From contig JBLHTU010000044.1 of the NCBI GenBank assembly GCA_047627515.1, forward strand, positions 1 to 22,698: a DNA stretch of 22,698 bases. The letters are read 5' to 3'. The position numbers and the translations under genes were made by a program. Under the pieces are notes generated by a model that saw nothing but the letters and a program-made list of their open reading frames with translations, did not search any database and was not told the origin of the DNA. Within the stretch, counting starts at the first letter, position 1. Each line of letters starts with the position of its first letter. Below are positions 1 through 8,820 of this stretch, piece after piece. The DNA is from JAYPLE01 sp047627515. Lineage in GTDB: Bacteria; Bacteroidota; Bacteroidia; Cytophagales; Cyclobacteriaceae.

Positions 1-164
1 TGTTCACGGTCGATGGTCAGGCTAAGCATGCGCTTTGGTCGGCAGTCGATCAGGGGACCTTTAAAGGCCTGACACGCGATGGTAAAATAATCGGTAAAAC
101 CTTTGAGGGCAATGAAGCGAAATTGCTAGAAAGTGTTCCTTTTCCTCCTGTTAAGGTGAATTAA
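1..164 (+). CDS. 3' end of an unidentified protein (partial)
   Basis: The window opens inside a reading frame whose codons begin at base 3 and which stops with TAA at 162-164. The visible part is 53 residues, ends in SVPFPPVKVN, and has no stop codon before that. I do not recognise the family from this tail. It sits 12 bases before the GH30 start on the same strand, so it is probably the preceding gene of the same glucan-utilisation operon. A glycosidase or a binding protein would fit the context, but nothing in the tail shows this. It does not end in the aromatic residue typical of SusC-type TonB-dependent receptors. Confidence 0.6.
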   Translation, partial: FTVDGQAKHALWSAVDQGTFKGLTRDGKIIGKTFEGNEAKLLESVPFPPVKVN

Positions 165-176
165 GATTAAATTTTT

Positions 177-1667
177 ATGTGCAATAAAACCCTAGTCCCC
201 CTACTGATTTTAGCAATTATGTCAGCTTGTGCAACGAAAAGTAATTTGGCTGTTAAGGTGATAGAGACATCGTCGAGTGGCAATCAACTGACAGAAATAA
301 CTGCATTCGAGGATCTAAAAGACGGATCACAAATTTTTCTAAATCCTGATCATCAATTTCAGTCTATTACTGGATTTGGAGGCTCCTTTACGGAGTCATC
401 AGCCTATTTGTTGAATCAACTTGGTAAGGAAAATAGAGAAAAAGTACTGCAAGCATATTTTTCTAAAGAAGGTGCTGACTACTCACTGACTAGAACGCAC
501 ATCAATTCATGCGACTTCTCTTTATCACAATATTCATATGCCCCAGTTGAGGGAGATATGCTTCTGGATAATTTTTCGGTGGAGGAGGATATGGATGATA
601 TCATACCCATGATTAAAGAAGCCATGGCTATTTCTGAAGATGGTTTTAAGATCATTTCCTCTCCATGGACAGCTCCTCCATGGATGAAGGACAATAAGCA
701 ATGGACAGGAGGTAAGCTCCTACCTGAATATTATGATACATGGGCACTCTTCTTTTCAAAGTACTTGGATGCCTACAAAGCTGAGGGTATTGACATATGG
801 GGACTTACCGTAGAGAATGAGCCACTAGGCAATGATAGTAACTGGGAGAGTATGCACTACACGCCAGAGGAGATGACGAATTTCGTGCAGAACCACTTAG
901 GTCCAAAGCTCGAATCAGAGGGTAAAAGAGATGTCAAAATTCTTGGGTATGATCAAAATAGAGAGCACCTCAATGAGTGGGTAGACGTCATGTACGCCGA
1001 TGATAGTTCTTCAAAATACTATGACGGTACAGCTATTCACTGGTATGCAAGCACCTTTGAGATATTCGACGAGCAGCTGCAATACGCTCACGCCAAATCT
1101 CCAAAAAAGCACCTGATCCAGACAGAGGCTTGTGTAGATGCAGAAGTTCCAAAATGGCAGAGCGATGAGTGGTACTGGTCTAAGGAGGCAACGGATTGGG
1201 GCTGGGATTGGGCTCCAGAGGATCAAAAGGCTTTACATCCTAAATATGTGCCTGTGTACAGATATGCTAGAGATATCATCGGATGTCTGAACAACTGGGT
1301 AGATGGATGGGTAGACTGGAATATGGTACTGGATCGACAAGGTGGGCCCAACTGGTTTAAGAACTGGTGCGTGGCGCCAGTGATCGTAGATCCTGAGAAT
1401 GATGAAGTTTATTTCACACCTATCTATTATACCATGGCTCATTTCAGCAAATACATAAGGCCTGAGGCTAAAGTCATTGCTGTGGAAAATACAGATCAAG
1501 AATTACTGGTAACCGCAGCACAAAATGTAGACGGATCCATCGCAGTTATCATTCTTAACCAATCGCAAAAGGCAAAAAGTTTCACCCTTAGTTTGCAAGA
1601 TGCGGAAACGACGGTCTCTATCAGTCCTGAGGCCATCCAAACGATCATTATTCCCAACCAAATCTAA
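177..1667 (+). CDS. GH30 family glycoside hydrolase, lipoprotein (probable beta-glucanase/glucosidase)
   Basis: This 496-residue protein is a retaining glycosidase of the GH30 family (clan A TIM barrel plus a small beta-domain). Members include beta-1,6-glucanases, beta-glucosidases and glucosylceramidases. The N-terminus is a lipoprotein signal with lipobox MSAC and Cys18 as the lipidation site, so the enzyme should be membrane-anchored outside the cytoplasm. Family landmarks are ITGFGGSFTESSA (64-76), the THINSCDFSLSQYSY block (107-121), the acid/base Glu215 in TVENEP, and the nucleophile Glu317 in LIQTEACVD. The last 70 residues form the expected beta-sandwich. It lies 5 bases before the transporter-GH17 gene, which points to co-transcription. 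With the GH17 and GH3 genes beside it, removal of beta-1,6 branches or exo-hydrolysis of laminarin is the likely role. Exact linkage specificity cannot be read from sequence. Confidence 0.93.
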   Translation: MCNKTLVPLLILAIMSACATKSNLAVKVIETSSSGNQLTEITAFEDLKDGSQIFLNPDHQFQSITGFGGSFTESSAYLLNQLGKENREKVLQAYFSKEGADYSLTRTHINSCDFSLSQYSYAPVEGDMLLDNFSVEEDMDDIIPMIKEAMAISEDGFKIISSPWTAPPWMKDNKQWTGGKLLPEYYDTWALFFSKYLDAYKAEGIDIWGLTVENEPLGNDSNWESMHYTPEEMTNFVQNHLGPKLESEGKRDVKILGYDQNREHLNEWVDVMYADDSSSKYYDGTAIHWYASTFEIFDEQLQYAHAKSPKKHLIQTEACVDAEVPKWQSDEWYWSKEATDWGWDWAPEDQKALHPKYVPVYRYARDIIGCLNNWVDGWVDWNMVLDRQGGPNWFKNWCVAPVIVDPENDEVYFTPIYYTMAHFSKYIRPEAKVIAVENTDQELLVTAAQNVDGSIAVIILNQSQKAKSFTLSLQDAETTVSISPEAIQTIIIPNQI

Positions 1668-1672
1668 TATCT

Positions 1673-4027
1673 ATGTCCAGTGTCAGTACAAGTTCAGGTA
1701 AAGTCCCGATGGGACAAAAAATCGCATTCGGAGTTGGTATGCTTGCCAATCAGATGTTTCCGGCAGCACTGGGAATTTTCATGGTAGTATTGGTACAGGA
1801 CTTGGGTTTTCCTGGATGGATGTATGGGGCTGTTTATTTTCTTCCTCGGATATCAGATGCATTTACAGACCCGATTATGGGATTTATCTCTGATAATACG
1901 AAATCCAGATGGGGAAGACGTAGACAGTATGTATTTGCCGGTGCTATTATTATGGGAGTTGCCTTTTCTATCATGTGGCAATTATATGGTGACAATAGTG
2001 TTGACTACAATTTCACTTATTTCTTACTTTGGTCCTTTGTCTTTTATATAGGGATTACCATTTTTAGTGTGCCCTATGTGGCTATGGGGTATGAAATGAC
2101 CACAGACTTTCATGAGCGTACACAAATTATGGCTATTGCTCAATGGATTGGACAATGGGCATGGGTCATTGCGCCTTGGTTTTGGATTATCATGTACGAT
2201 CCCGATTGGTTCGCTACTACGGAGGCAGCCACACGAGAATTAGCCATATGGGTAGGGGTAATATTTGCGATTTGTGCTATGGTTCCAGCAGTCTTTATTA
2301 CCAGTAAATCGACATTGAACGAAAACTATTCCCCTCTTACTTTTAGAGGTATTGGTAGTAGCATCGCTCAAATATGGAGAGGGTTTGTGGAAGCGTTTGC
2401 TTCTCGACCTTTCAGGAAATTATGTTTTTCTACATTTTTCATATACAACTCTTTCATGACGATAGCTGGTTTCACCTTCTTTATCGTTGTTTGGTATCTA
2501 TTCAATGGCGATACTGAAGGCGCTCGTCTGTGGACTCCTTTATTTGGTAGTGCAGGAGCAGTTGTGACAACTTTTATAGTCATTCCTATTGTCGCCCGTA
2601 TGTCCAAGAAAATAGGCAAGAAGAACGCCTTCATGATATCGCAAGGTATCTCCCTCATTGGCTATGCTTCTCTGTGGTTTTTGTTTGTACCAGGTCAACC
2701 TTGGATGTTTATTTTTGCATTGCCTTTCCATTCCTTTGGTATTGGAAGTCTTTTCGTCATCATGATGTCAATGACTGCAGATGTAATTGATTTGGATGAA
2801 CTAAACCATGGGAGACGTCGAGAAGGTGTATTTGGGGCAATTTACTGGTACATGGTTAAATTTGGTTTCGCCATTGCTGGTGGTTTGAGCGGCGTTATAT
2901 TGACTGTTGTAGGTTTTGACGGTAATGCGTTAGTACAGCCAGAAGGCGCAATTGATGGTCTACGGCTCGCTTTTTCTGGTATTCCAATGATAGGTACACT
3001 GATCGCTATGTATATAATGCACGATTATGATATAGACGAAAAACGAGCGAATGAAATTCGAAGCGAGCTGGAATCGAACAAAGTCGTTAAAAATGTTCCA
3101 ACAAACTCCTATTATCAGTCAAACAAATTACTGTCTTTCTCAAACATAGACGGGACTAGATCTTTACCTTCAGATACTGACTTTACCTCCAAAACAAAAT
3201 CAGAAATCACAGCACTATTTAAAAAATCCTTGGACAAAGGTCTTCATGGACTTTGCTTCAGCCCGTACTTAGAAGGGCAAAATATTGGTGATGTGTTGAC
3301 GGAAGAGCAGATAAAAAGAAGAATGGACATTATTGCGCCTCATACTGAATGGATCCGTTCATTCTCTTGCGCCGATGGCAATGAGTTAATTCCTATAGTT
3401 GCTCGCGAAAAAGGACTAAAAACGGTAGTGGGGGCCTGGATCAGTAGCGATCTCGCTAAAAATGAAAAAGAGATTGAATCGCTTATTAAATTAGCGCAAG
3501 ACGGTCTTGTTGATATTGCTGTAGTAGGTAATGAAGTATTACTTCGAAATGAATTATCGGAGCAAAAACTACTTGAATATTTATCCCGTGTAAAAAAGGC
3601 TTTACCAGATATCAATGTGAGTTATGTGGATGCCTATTATCAGTTTAACGAGCGGCCAAACCTTGTCAATGCTTGTGATATTATTTTAGCCAACTGTTAT
3701 CCGTTCTGGGAAGGCTGTAGCATTGAGCAAGCATCTATTTATTTGAAGCAAATGTATACCGTCACCAAAGAAGCTGCTAACGGCAAGCAAGTAATCGTGA
3801 CAGAGACGGGTTGGCCTAATAAAGGTAACAGTACGGAAGATGCTGTGCCATCCGAAGAAAATGCAATGAAATACTTTATCAACGCGGCTAGTTGGTCGCA
3901 AATGGAAGACATTTCATTGTTTTATTTCTCCTCATTTGACGAATCGTGGAAGGTGCATCATGAAGGTGATGTGGGCCAGCGCTGGGGAATTTGGGATAAA
4001 GATGAAAATTTAAAATACAATCAATAA
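1673..4027 (+). CDS. GPH-type MFS sugar symporter fused to a C-terminal GH17 glucanase domain
   Basis: One uninterrupted frame of 784 residues joins two complete modules. Residues 1 to about 450 are a multi-pass transporter of the GPH (glycoside-pentoside-hexuronide) cation symporter type. It shows RWGRRRQY (79-86) in the loop after the second helix and TADVIDLDELNHGRRREGVF (368-387) in the second half, plus many hydrophobic segments. After a short polar linker (about 451-485), residues 486-784 match the next gene: a GH17 barrel with VGNE (acid/base Glu621) and TETGWP (nucleophile Glu711). GPH transporters place both termini in the cytoplasm, so the glucanase should hang on the inner face of the membrane and meet sugars as they enter. 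There is no signal peptide. The gene is 5 bases from its neighbour on each side. Likely role: uptake of beta-1,3-gluco-oligosaccharides with immediate cleavage. The function is inferred; the domain calls are strong. Confidence 0.9.
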   Translation: MSSVSTSSGKVPMGQKIAFGVGMLANQMFPAALGIFMVVLVQDLGFPGWMYGAVYFLPRISDAFTDPIMGFISDNTKSRWGRRRQYVFAGAIIMGVAFSIMWQLYGDNSVDYNFTYFLLWSFVFYIGITIFSVPYVAMGYEMTTDFHERTQIMAIAQWIGQWAWVIAPWFWIIMYDPDWFATTEAATRELAIWVGVIFAICAMVPAVFITSKSTLNENYSPLTFRGIGSSIAQIWRGFVEAFASRPFRKLCFSTFFIYNSFMTIAGFTFFIVVWYLFNGDTEGARLWTPLFGSAGAVVTTFIVIPIVARMSKKIGKKNAFMISQGISLIGYASLWFLFVPGQPWMFIFALPFHSFGIGSLFVIMMSMTADVIDLDELNHGRRREGVFGAIYWYMVKFGFAIAGGLSGVILTVVGFDGNALVQPEGAIDGLRLAFSGIPMIGTLIAMYIMHDYDIDEKRANEIRSELESNKVVKNVPTNSYYQSNKLLSFSNIDGTRSLPSDTDFTSKTKSEITALFKKSLDKGLHGLCFSPYLEGQNIGDVLTEEQIKRRMDIIAPHTEWIRSFSCADGNELIPIVAREKGLKTVVGAWISSDLAKNEKEIESLIKLAQDGLVDIAVVGNEVLLRNELSEQKLLEYLSRVKKALPDINVSYVDAYYQFNERPNLVNACDIILANCYPFWEGCSIEQASIYLKQMYTVTKEAANGKQVIVTETGWPNKGNSTEDAVPSEENAMKYFINAASWSQMEDISLFYFSSFDESWKVHHEGDVGQRWGIWDKDENLKYNQ

Positions 4028-4032
4028 AGAAT

Positions 4033-4917
4033 ATGTCTTATAGAAATGCCAAAGTGATGTCCTTGACCGGGGTCAATCATCAGAACTTATCAGAACAGGA
4101 GCTGAAAGACCTGTACAATGAATACCTAAATGCAGGTATGCATGGTCTATGTTTCAGTCCTTACGGTGAAGGCCAAGAGCCGGGTGACCAGATGACGGAA
4201 GCTCAAATCCATAAAAGGATGGAAATCATCAAACCATATACGAAATGGATCAGGTCATTTTCATGCACAGATGGCAATGAGAACATTCCAAGAATTGCTA
4301 AGGAACATGGTATCCAAACACTTGCAGGTGCTTGGTTGGGCGACGACCCGAAGATCAACGAAAAAGAAATTGAAGGGTTGATAAAAATCACGAATGAAGG
4401 ATATGTGGATATTGCAGCTGTTGGCAATGAAGTAATGTACCGAGGTGATTTGACGGAAGAAGAACTATTAGCATTCTTATATCAAGTGAAAGATGCGACA
4501 TCGGGCATACCTGTTGGATATGTGGACGCTTACTACGAGTTTGCCCACCGACCAAAGATTACCGAAGCATGCGATGTGATACTTGCAAACTGTTATCCAT
4601 TCTGGGAAGGTTGCCACAATGACTACTCTTTGGTATACATGCAGAACATGTACAATCAGGCGGTTAGTGCAGCTAATGGTAAAAGGGTAATCATCACGGA
4701 AACTGGCTGGCCAAGTCAAGGAACCAGCTTACAAGGTGCTGTTCCATCTGATATTAATTTCATGAAGTACTTTGTCAATACCCAAAAATGGTCGGGAGAA
4801 GATGGAATTGAAACATTCTATTTCTCATCGTTTGATGAATCATGGAAGGTCGGTTCAGAAGGAGATGTGGGTGCGTACTGGGGTATCTGGGACAAAGATG
4901 AAAAACTGAAGTACTAA
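4033..4917 (+). CDS. GH17 family beta-1,3-glucanase, cytoplasmic, paralogue of the preceding fused domain
   Basis: This 294-residue protein consists of just a GH17 TIM barrel. It has GLCFSPYGEGQ near residue 38, WIRSFSCTDGNE at 72-83, the acid/base Glu133 in AAVGNEV, LANCYPFWEGC at 184-194, and the nucleophile Glu223 in ITETGWP. It aligns end to end with the GH17 half of the gene just upstream, with well over half of the positions identical, so the two arose by duplication. There is no signal peptide or lipobox, so it should act in the cytoplasm. It starts 5 bases after the fusion gene and is followed 56 bases later by a strong terminator, making it the last gene of that operon. GH17 enzymes act on beta-1,3-glucans; endo or exo mode, or transglycosylation, cannot be decided here. 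Confidence 0.92.
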   Translation: MSYRNAKVMSLTGVNHQNLSEQELKDLYNEYLNAGMHGLCFSPYGEGQEPGDQMTEAQIHKRMEIIKPYTKWIRSFSCTDGNENIPRIAKEHGIQTLAGAWLGDDPKINEKEIEGLIKITNEGYVDIAAVGNEVMYRGDLTEEELLAFLYQVKDATSGIPVGYVDAYYEFAHRPKITEACDVILANCYPFWEGCHNDYSLVYMQNMYNQAVSAANGKRVIITETGWPSQGTSLQGAVPSDINFMKYFVNTQKWSGEDGIETFYFSSFDESWKVGSEGDVGAYWGIWDKDEKLKY

Positions 4918-4973
4918 TTTAATAGCGGTGATGTGTGCACTAACAGGTTGCTACCGCTCATATTTCTATTATT

Positions 4974-5009
4974 AAAAAAAGGAAGGTTGTATTCAACCTT
5001 CCTTTTTTT
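4974..5009. terminator. Symmetric (bidirectional) intrinsic terminator after the GH17 operon
   Basis: A perfect 9-bp stem, GGAAGGTTG (4981-4989) with CAACCTTCC (4994-5002), encloses the 4-base loop TATT. It is flanked by seven A on the left and seven T on the right, which extend the stem by A-T pairing and give a U-tract on either strand. It lies between the second GH17 gene and the GH3 gene, both on the + strand, so GH3 is probably transcribed separately or only by read-through. A weaker inverted repeat, AGCGGT (4924-4929) with ACCGCT (4953-4958), sits just upstream. Confidence 0.9.
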
Positions 5010-5071
5010 AATATCACTAAGTCAAGAGCAAGGCTGATTTTGTATAAATTGAAGTAATTAATCATCAATTT

Positions 5072-7348
5072 ATGAAGCGTATCTACCAAATAATCCTTGT
5101 AGCTCTTATGCTATCCAGTTGCATGACTTCCACTAATCAAACAGCAAATCAATCTGATTCAATCACCCAGCGAGTAGATAGTTTGTTGGCATTAATGACA
5201 ATCGAGGAGAAGGTCGGTCAATTGAATCTGTACAATGGGACATGGGACTTTACTGGTCCTGTACCTGCAGATAATAACGTCCAGCAGAAAGCCGAAAACA
5301 TCCGCGCAGGAAAGGTGGGCGCTATGTTGAATGTGCTAACAACAGCAGCGATACGTGAAGCACAGGAAATGGCCGTTGAAAATAGTAGATTGGGTATTCC
5401 TCTATTGTTCGGGTATGATGTAGTACATGGTTACCGTACAATGTTGCCTATTCCATTGGCGCAGGCGTCTAGTTGGGATGCTAATGTCGCATTAGAAGGA
5501 AACAAGGTCGCTGCACGCGAATCAGCTGCGGCAGGGCTAAACTGGGTTTTTTCGCCGATGATCGACGTCAGCAGAGATGGCCGCTGGGGACGAATCATGG
5601 AAAGTGCAGGAGAAGATCCATTTCTCTCCTCGATCATGGCAGAGGCCTGGATCAAAGGGTTGCAAGGGGATAGCTTGAGTGATATTGAAACAGTAGCAGC
5701 CTGCGCGAAACATTTTGCTGCTTATGGTTATGCTGAGGCGGGTAGAGAATACAACTCCGCAGACATCAGTCTGCAAACGCTCTACAATGTAGTCTTACCG
5801 CCTTTTAAGGCAGCGGTTGATGCTGGAGCAGCAAGCTTTATGAATGGATTCAATGACCTGTCAGGTGTGCCTGTGACGGCAAGTAGCTTACTGCAAAGAG
5901 ATATATTAAAAGGCCAGTGGGGATTCAAAGGGTTTGTAGTTTCGGACTACAACTCAATCTACGAACTGATTACTCACGGTTATTCGCCGGATTCAGTTAC
6001 TGCCGCTCTGGACGCAGTGACAGCGGGGAGTGACATGGACATGGAGTCTAGGATTTATGAAAATCACCTAAAAACACTGATCGAGGAAGGTAAAGTGCCA
6101 ATGAGCATGCTGGATGATGCAGCAGGAAGAATACTAAGGGTCAAATTTCAACTAGGTTTGTTTGAAGATCCTTATCGCTACTGCAATGCAGAGCGCGAAA
6201 AATCCACAATGCTTAGCGATGAACATTTTACTGTAGCCAGAGACGCAGCTCGTAAAAGTATCGTCTTACTGAAAAATGAAGGAAATCTTCTTCCACTCAA
6301 ACCATCACAAAAAATAGCTGTAATAGGAGAGTTAGCTAGTAGCAATGATATTCCATTAGGCTCCTGGAGAGCGAGGGCTACCCCAAATAGTGCCGTCTCT
6401 ATGTTAGATGGAATTGAGGCCGCCACGGATGCTTCTGTATCGTTTGCTCAGGGCTATCAATTGACTGAGGGAGATAGAAGTTTTATTTATGAATTGAATA
6501 TGGCAAAGCCCTCAACTAAGGGCTTTGCAAAAGCAAGAGCAATTGCTGCGAAAGCTGATGTAGTTGTATTAGCACTAGGCGAAGATTGTTTTCAATCAGG
6601 GGAGGGTAGAAGTCAAGTTGATACTGGATTAAAAGGTAATCAGGAGCAACTACTAAAGGAGCTTCTTACCGTAAATCCTAACGTGGTCGTAGTGCTTATG
6701 AATGGTCGTCCATTAGCTATTCCTGAAGTACTCAAAAATGCGCCAGCAGTGGTGGAAGCATGGTTTGGTGGATCTCAGGCAGGCCATGCAATCGCAGATG
6801 TGCTATATGGGGCGTACAATCCATCAGGTAAGCTACCAGTCTCGTTTCCCCACCACGTGGGTCAAGAGCCTATTTACTACAGTCATAAAAATACGGGTCG
6901 TCCAGAAAGGAATGAGATGGACAAAGGACTGGTCTTCTGGTCACATTACATCGATGGGCCTAGTGATCCACTACTCCCGTTTGGATTTGGATTAAGCTAT
7001 TCAACTTTTAGTTACAATGGTTTAGCGGTTGTTGCCAATCAAGGAGGAGCCTCAGTTTCTATAAAGGTCACAAATGACAGTGATATCTCTGGTAGAGAGA
7101 CTGTGCAGTTGTATATCAGGGATGTCTATGCAAGAGAAACGCAACCTGTGAAACGATTAGTAGATTTCATTCAAGTTGATATAGATGGCAGGCAGTCCGT
7201 GACCGTGGAGTTTGACTTAACGGAAGAACAACTGGGTTATTTCCACACCCCAGCCGGAGACTTTTATGCTGAAGATGGACTATTTCATATCATGGTCGGG
7301 GGTAATTCACGAGACCTCATGAACCAAGCTGTAGAGGTTTCTTTCTAA
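5072..7348 (+). CDS. bglX: GH3 family beta-glucosidase, BglX-type lipoprotein
   Basis: This 758-residue retaining glycosidase has the three-part architecture of BglX-like GH3 enzymes: an N-terminal barrel (about 30-365), an alpha/beta sandwich (about 390-610) and a fibronectin III-like C-terminal domain (about 660-758). The signal peptide ends in the lipobox LSSC with Cys17, so it is lipid-anchored. Visible family marks are GYDVVHGYRT (114-123), SAGEDP (178-183), KHFAAYG (213-219), the nucleophile Asp292 in VVSDYNS, and a probable acid/base Glu511 in SGEGRS. It follows the terminator of the GH17 operon and meets the TolC-like gene head-on with 20 bases between the stops. It probably finishes gluco-oligosaccharides to glucose outside the inner membrane. 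A TGATTTTG box at 5035-5042 is a 7-of-8 match to the Bacteroidota -7 element. The symbol follows E. coli BglX by architecture only. Confidence 0.93.
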   Translation: MKRIYQIILVALMLSSCMTSTNQTANQSDSITQRVDSLLALMTIEEKVGQLNLYNGTWDFTGPVPADNNVQQKAENIRAGKVGAMLNVLTTAAIREAQEMAVENSRLGIPLLFGYDVVHGYRTMLPIPLAQASSWDANVALEGNKVAARESAAAGLNWVFSPMIDVSRDGRWGRIMESAGEDPFLSSIMAEAWIKGLQGDSLSDIETVAACAKHFAAYGYAEAGREYNSADISLQTLYNVVLPPFKAAVDAGAASFMNGFNDLSGVPVTASSLLQRDILKGQWGFKGFVVSDYNSIYELITHGYSPDSVTAALDAVTAGSDMDMESRIYENHLKTLIEEGKVPMSMLDDAAGRILRVKFQLGLFEDPYRYCNAEREKSTMLSDEHFTVARDAARKSIVLLKNEGNLLPLKPSQKIAVIGELASSNDIPLGSWRARATPNSAVSMLDGIEAATDASVSFAQGYQLTEGDRSFIYELNMAKPSTKGFAKARAIAAKADVVVLALGEDCFQSGEGRSQVDTGLKGNQEQLLKELLTVNPNVVVVLMNGRPLAIPEVLKNAPAVVEAWFGGSQAGHAIADVLYGAYNPSGKLPVSFPHHVGQEPIYYSHKNTGRPERNEMDKGLVFWSHYIDGPSDPLLPFGFGLSYSTFSYNGLAVVANQGGASVSIKVTNDSDISGRETVQLYIRDVYARETQPVKRLVDFIQVDIDGRQSVTVEFDLTEEQLGYFHTPAGDFYAEDGLFHIMVGGNSRDLMNQAVEVSF

Positions 7349-7368
7349 GCTTGATCAAAGCACAAAAT

Positions 7369-8820
7369 CTAGTCTTCTATTTGATAGAGTAACTCCTTAT
7401 TAGCAAAGTCGTAGAGAGTCAGCCTTCTTAAATCGAAGTACGCTCTCCAGAATGAACGCAATGCTGCTAGGTAGCTTCTTTTAGCTTGATCCTTTTCAGT
7501 AAGGGCAATATTGAGATTTGTAATATCAATTTTGCCGATCAAGTACCTATTCTGAGCAACTTCATATCGTTTTTGTGCGACTTCATCAGACTTCTTAGAT
7601 ATTTCAATCTGCTTTCTTAGTACTACTAGCTGCCTGACCTGAGTAATGATTTCCTGTTCGAAATTTTGTTCATCTTGAGCAATGACGTAGTCATTTAGCT
7701 GCTTATTAGCCATTGCCGTACGGGTTCTGGCTTTGTTTCGACCCCAGTCAATCAAGGGCACAAAGAGTGATACATTAATGAATTGTTGATCGTTTAACTC
7801 TGTGTAGCTATCCTCAAAAGTCAGTCCCTGGTCTACAAAACCGATAGAGGCTTCCAAAGTTGTCTGAAACCTTGATCTTCGAGCTTCTTCTACCTCAGCC
7901 AGCGCCTCAATTCTGCGTCGTTCAAAAGCGATAAAGTCTGATCTGTTTTGTTTTGCGTAGGAGAGGGCTTCTTCAATGCTGACCTCAAAGAGGGGTAAAT
8001 CTTGTGGTTGGTCGAGGTCAAATCTGGTTTCTTGGTTGAGACCGATGAAGGTTCTTAGGTTTAACTCGGAAGTTTGCAAGTCTAGTTCTGCTTGCGCAAC
8101 ATCTTGTTGCGATCGTAGGAGTTGCAATTCTACTTGCAGAAGCTTGTCCTCTGATGTCGTCCCGATATTATATCTTCCTTTTTCTATGTTGTAGATCGTA
8201 TCGTTGTTAGCAAGGTTGAAAGTCGCTATTTGCATATTGACCTGTGCGTCTAGGTAGTCAAAAAACCGTTCTACAGCTTGTCTTGATACAAACTCCATTT
8301 CCTCTACGTACGACCTCTTCGATTCTTCATATCTGAGAGGCTCTGTTCGTTTGTCCCATTTCAGCTCATTGAATGCAAATAATGGCTGTTCGATGGCAAG
8401 GTTAGCGACAGTAGTATTCCATTGCGTTAGGTTTCGCGTCAGATCATCAAATTGTCTTACTCGAGAGTTGATAGAGATAGTACCTCCAGTCAAGGCAATC
8501 GGCTGCTGTAGACCTAAATTAAGGGTAGAAGAGGTCTGTTGCAAATCTTGAAAAGAGATCGTTCCATCATCCAACCTATTTTGAATAAAATCCTTACTGT
8601 AATTGGGTAAGGTCCCAAAAAGAGATAGCTGCGGGTTGTAGTTGGCTCTGAAAAGTCTGTATTGCCAATACCTGTTTTCTTTTCGGGTTTCAGCTTGCTT
8701 GGCAGAAGGAGATTGCTCTTTAGCCAAGGTGATAATTGTTTCCAAGCTATAGACTTGCTGTGCTTTCACACTAGACAATGATAAGACGATCAAAGTCGTC
8801 ACTAGCAAAAATTTACTCAT
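7369..8820 (-). CDS. TolC-like outer membrane efflux protein (OMF family)
   Basis: I place the start at 8820, giving 483 residues that begin with the signal peptide MSKFLLVTTLIVLSLSSVKA followed by QQVYSLETIITLAKEQSP, the usual entry of OMF proteins. The frame stays open further upstream, but a start at 8955 would put 45 residues of non-signal sequence in front and would overlap the permease by 143 bases. The mature protein shows two repeats of long helices alternating with short beta segments, as in TolC, including the Asn/Gln-rich stretch around INVSLFVPLIDWGR in the second half. The ATG overlaps the permease stop by 8 bases (8813-8820), which suggests translational coupling. It should form the outer-membrane exit duct for the adaptor and permease encoded upstream. 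Confidence 0.9.
   Translation of the reverse strand: MSKFLLVTTLIVLSLSSVKAQQVYSLETIITLAKEQSPSAKQAETRKENRYWQYRLFRANYNPQLSLFGTLPNYSKDFIQNRLDDGTISFQDLQQTSSTLNLGLQQPIALTGGTISINSRVRQFDDLTRNLTQWNTTVANLAIEQPLFAFNELKWDKRTEPLRYEESKRSYVEEMEFVSRQAVERFFDYLDAQVNMQIATFNLANNDTIYNIEKGRYNIGTTSEDKLLQVELQLLRSQQDVAQAELDLQTSELNLRTFIGLNQETRFDLDQPQDLPLFEVSIEEALSYAKQNRSDFIAFERRRIEALAEVEEARRSRFQTTLEASIGFVDQGLTFEDSYTELNDQQFINVSLFVPLIDWGRNKARTRTAMANKQLNDYVIAQDEQNFEQEIITQVRQLVVLRKQIEISKKSDEVAQKRYEVAQNRYLIGKIDITNLNIALTEKDQAKRSYLAALRSFWRAYFDLRRLTLYDFANKELLYQIED

Noticed and set aside
1824..2051. 75-codon + strand frame within the transporter
   Set aside because: It lies inside the MFS helices in another frame; the hydrophobic look comes from overlapping T-rich codons.
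7349..7368. Terminator between the convergent GH3 and TolC-like genes
   Set aside because: Only a short TTGATCAA palindrome is present in the 20-base gap, without a stable stem or T-run.
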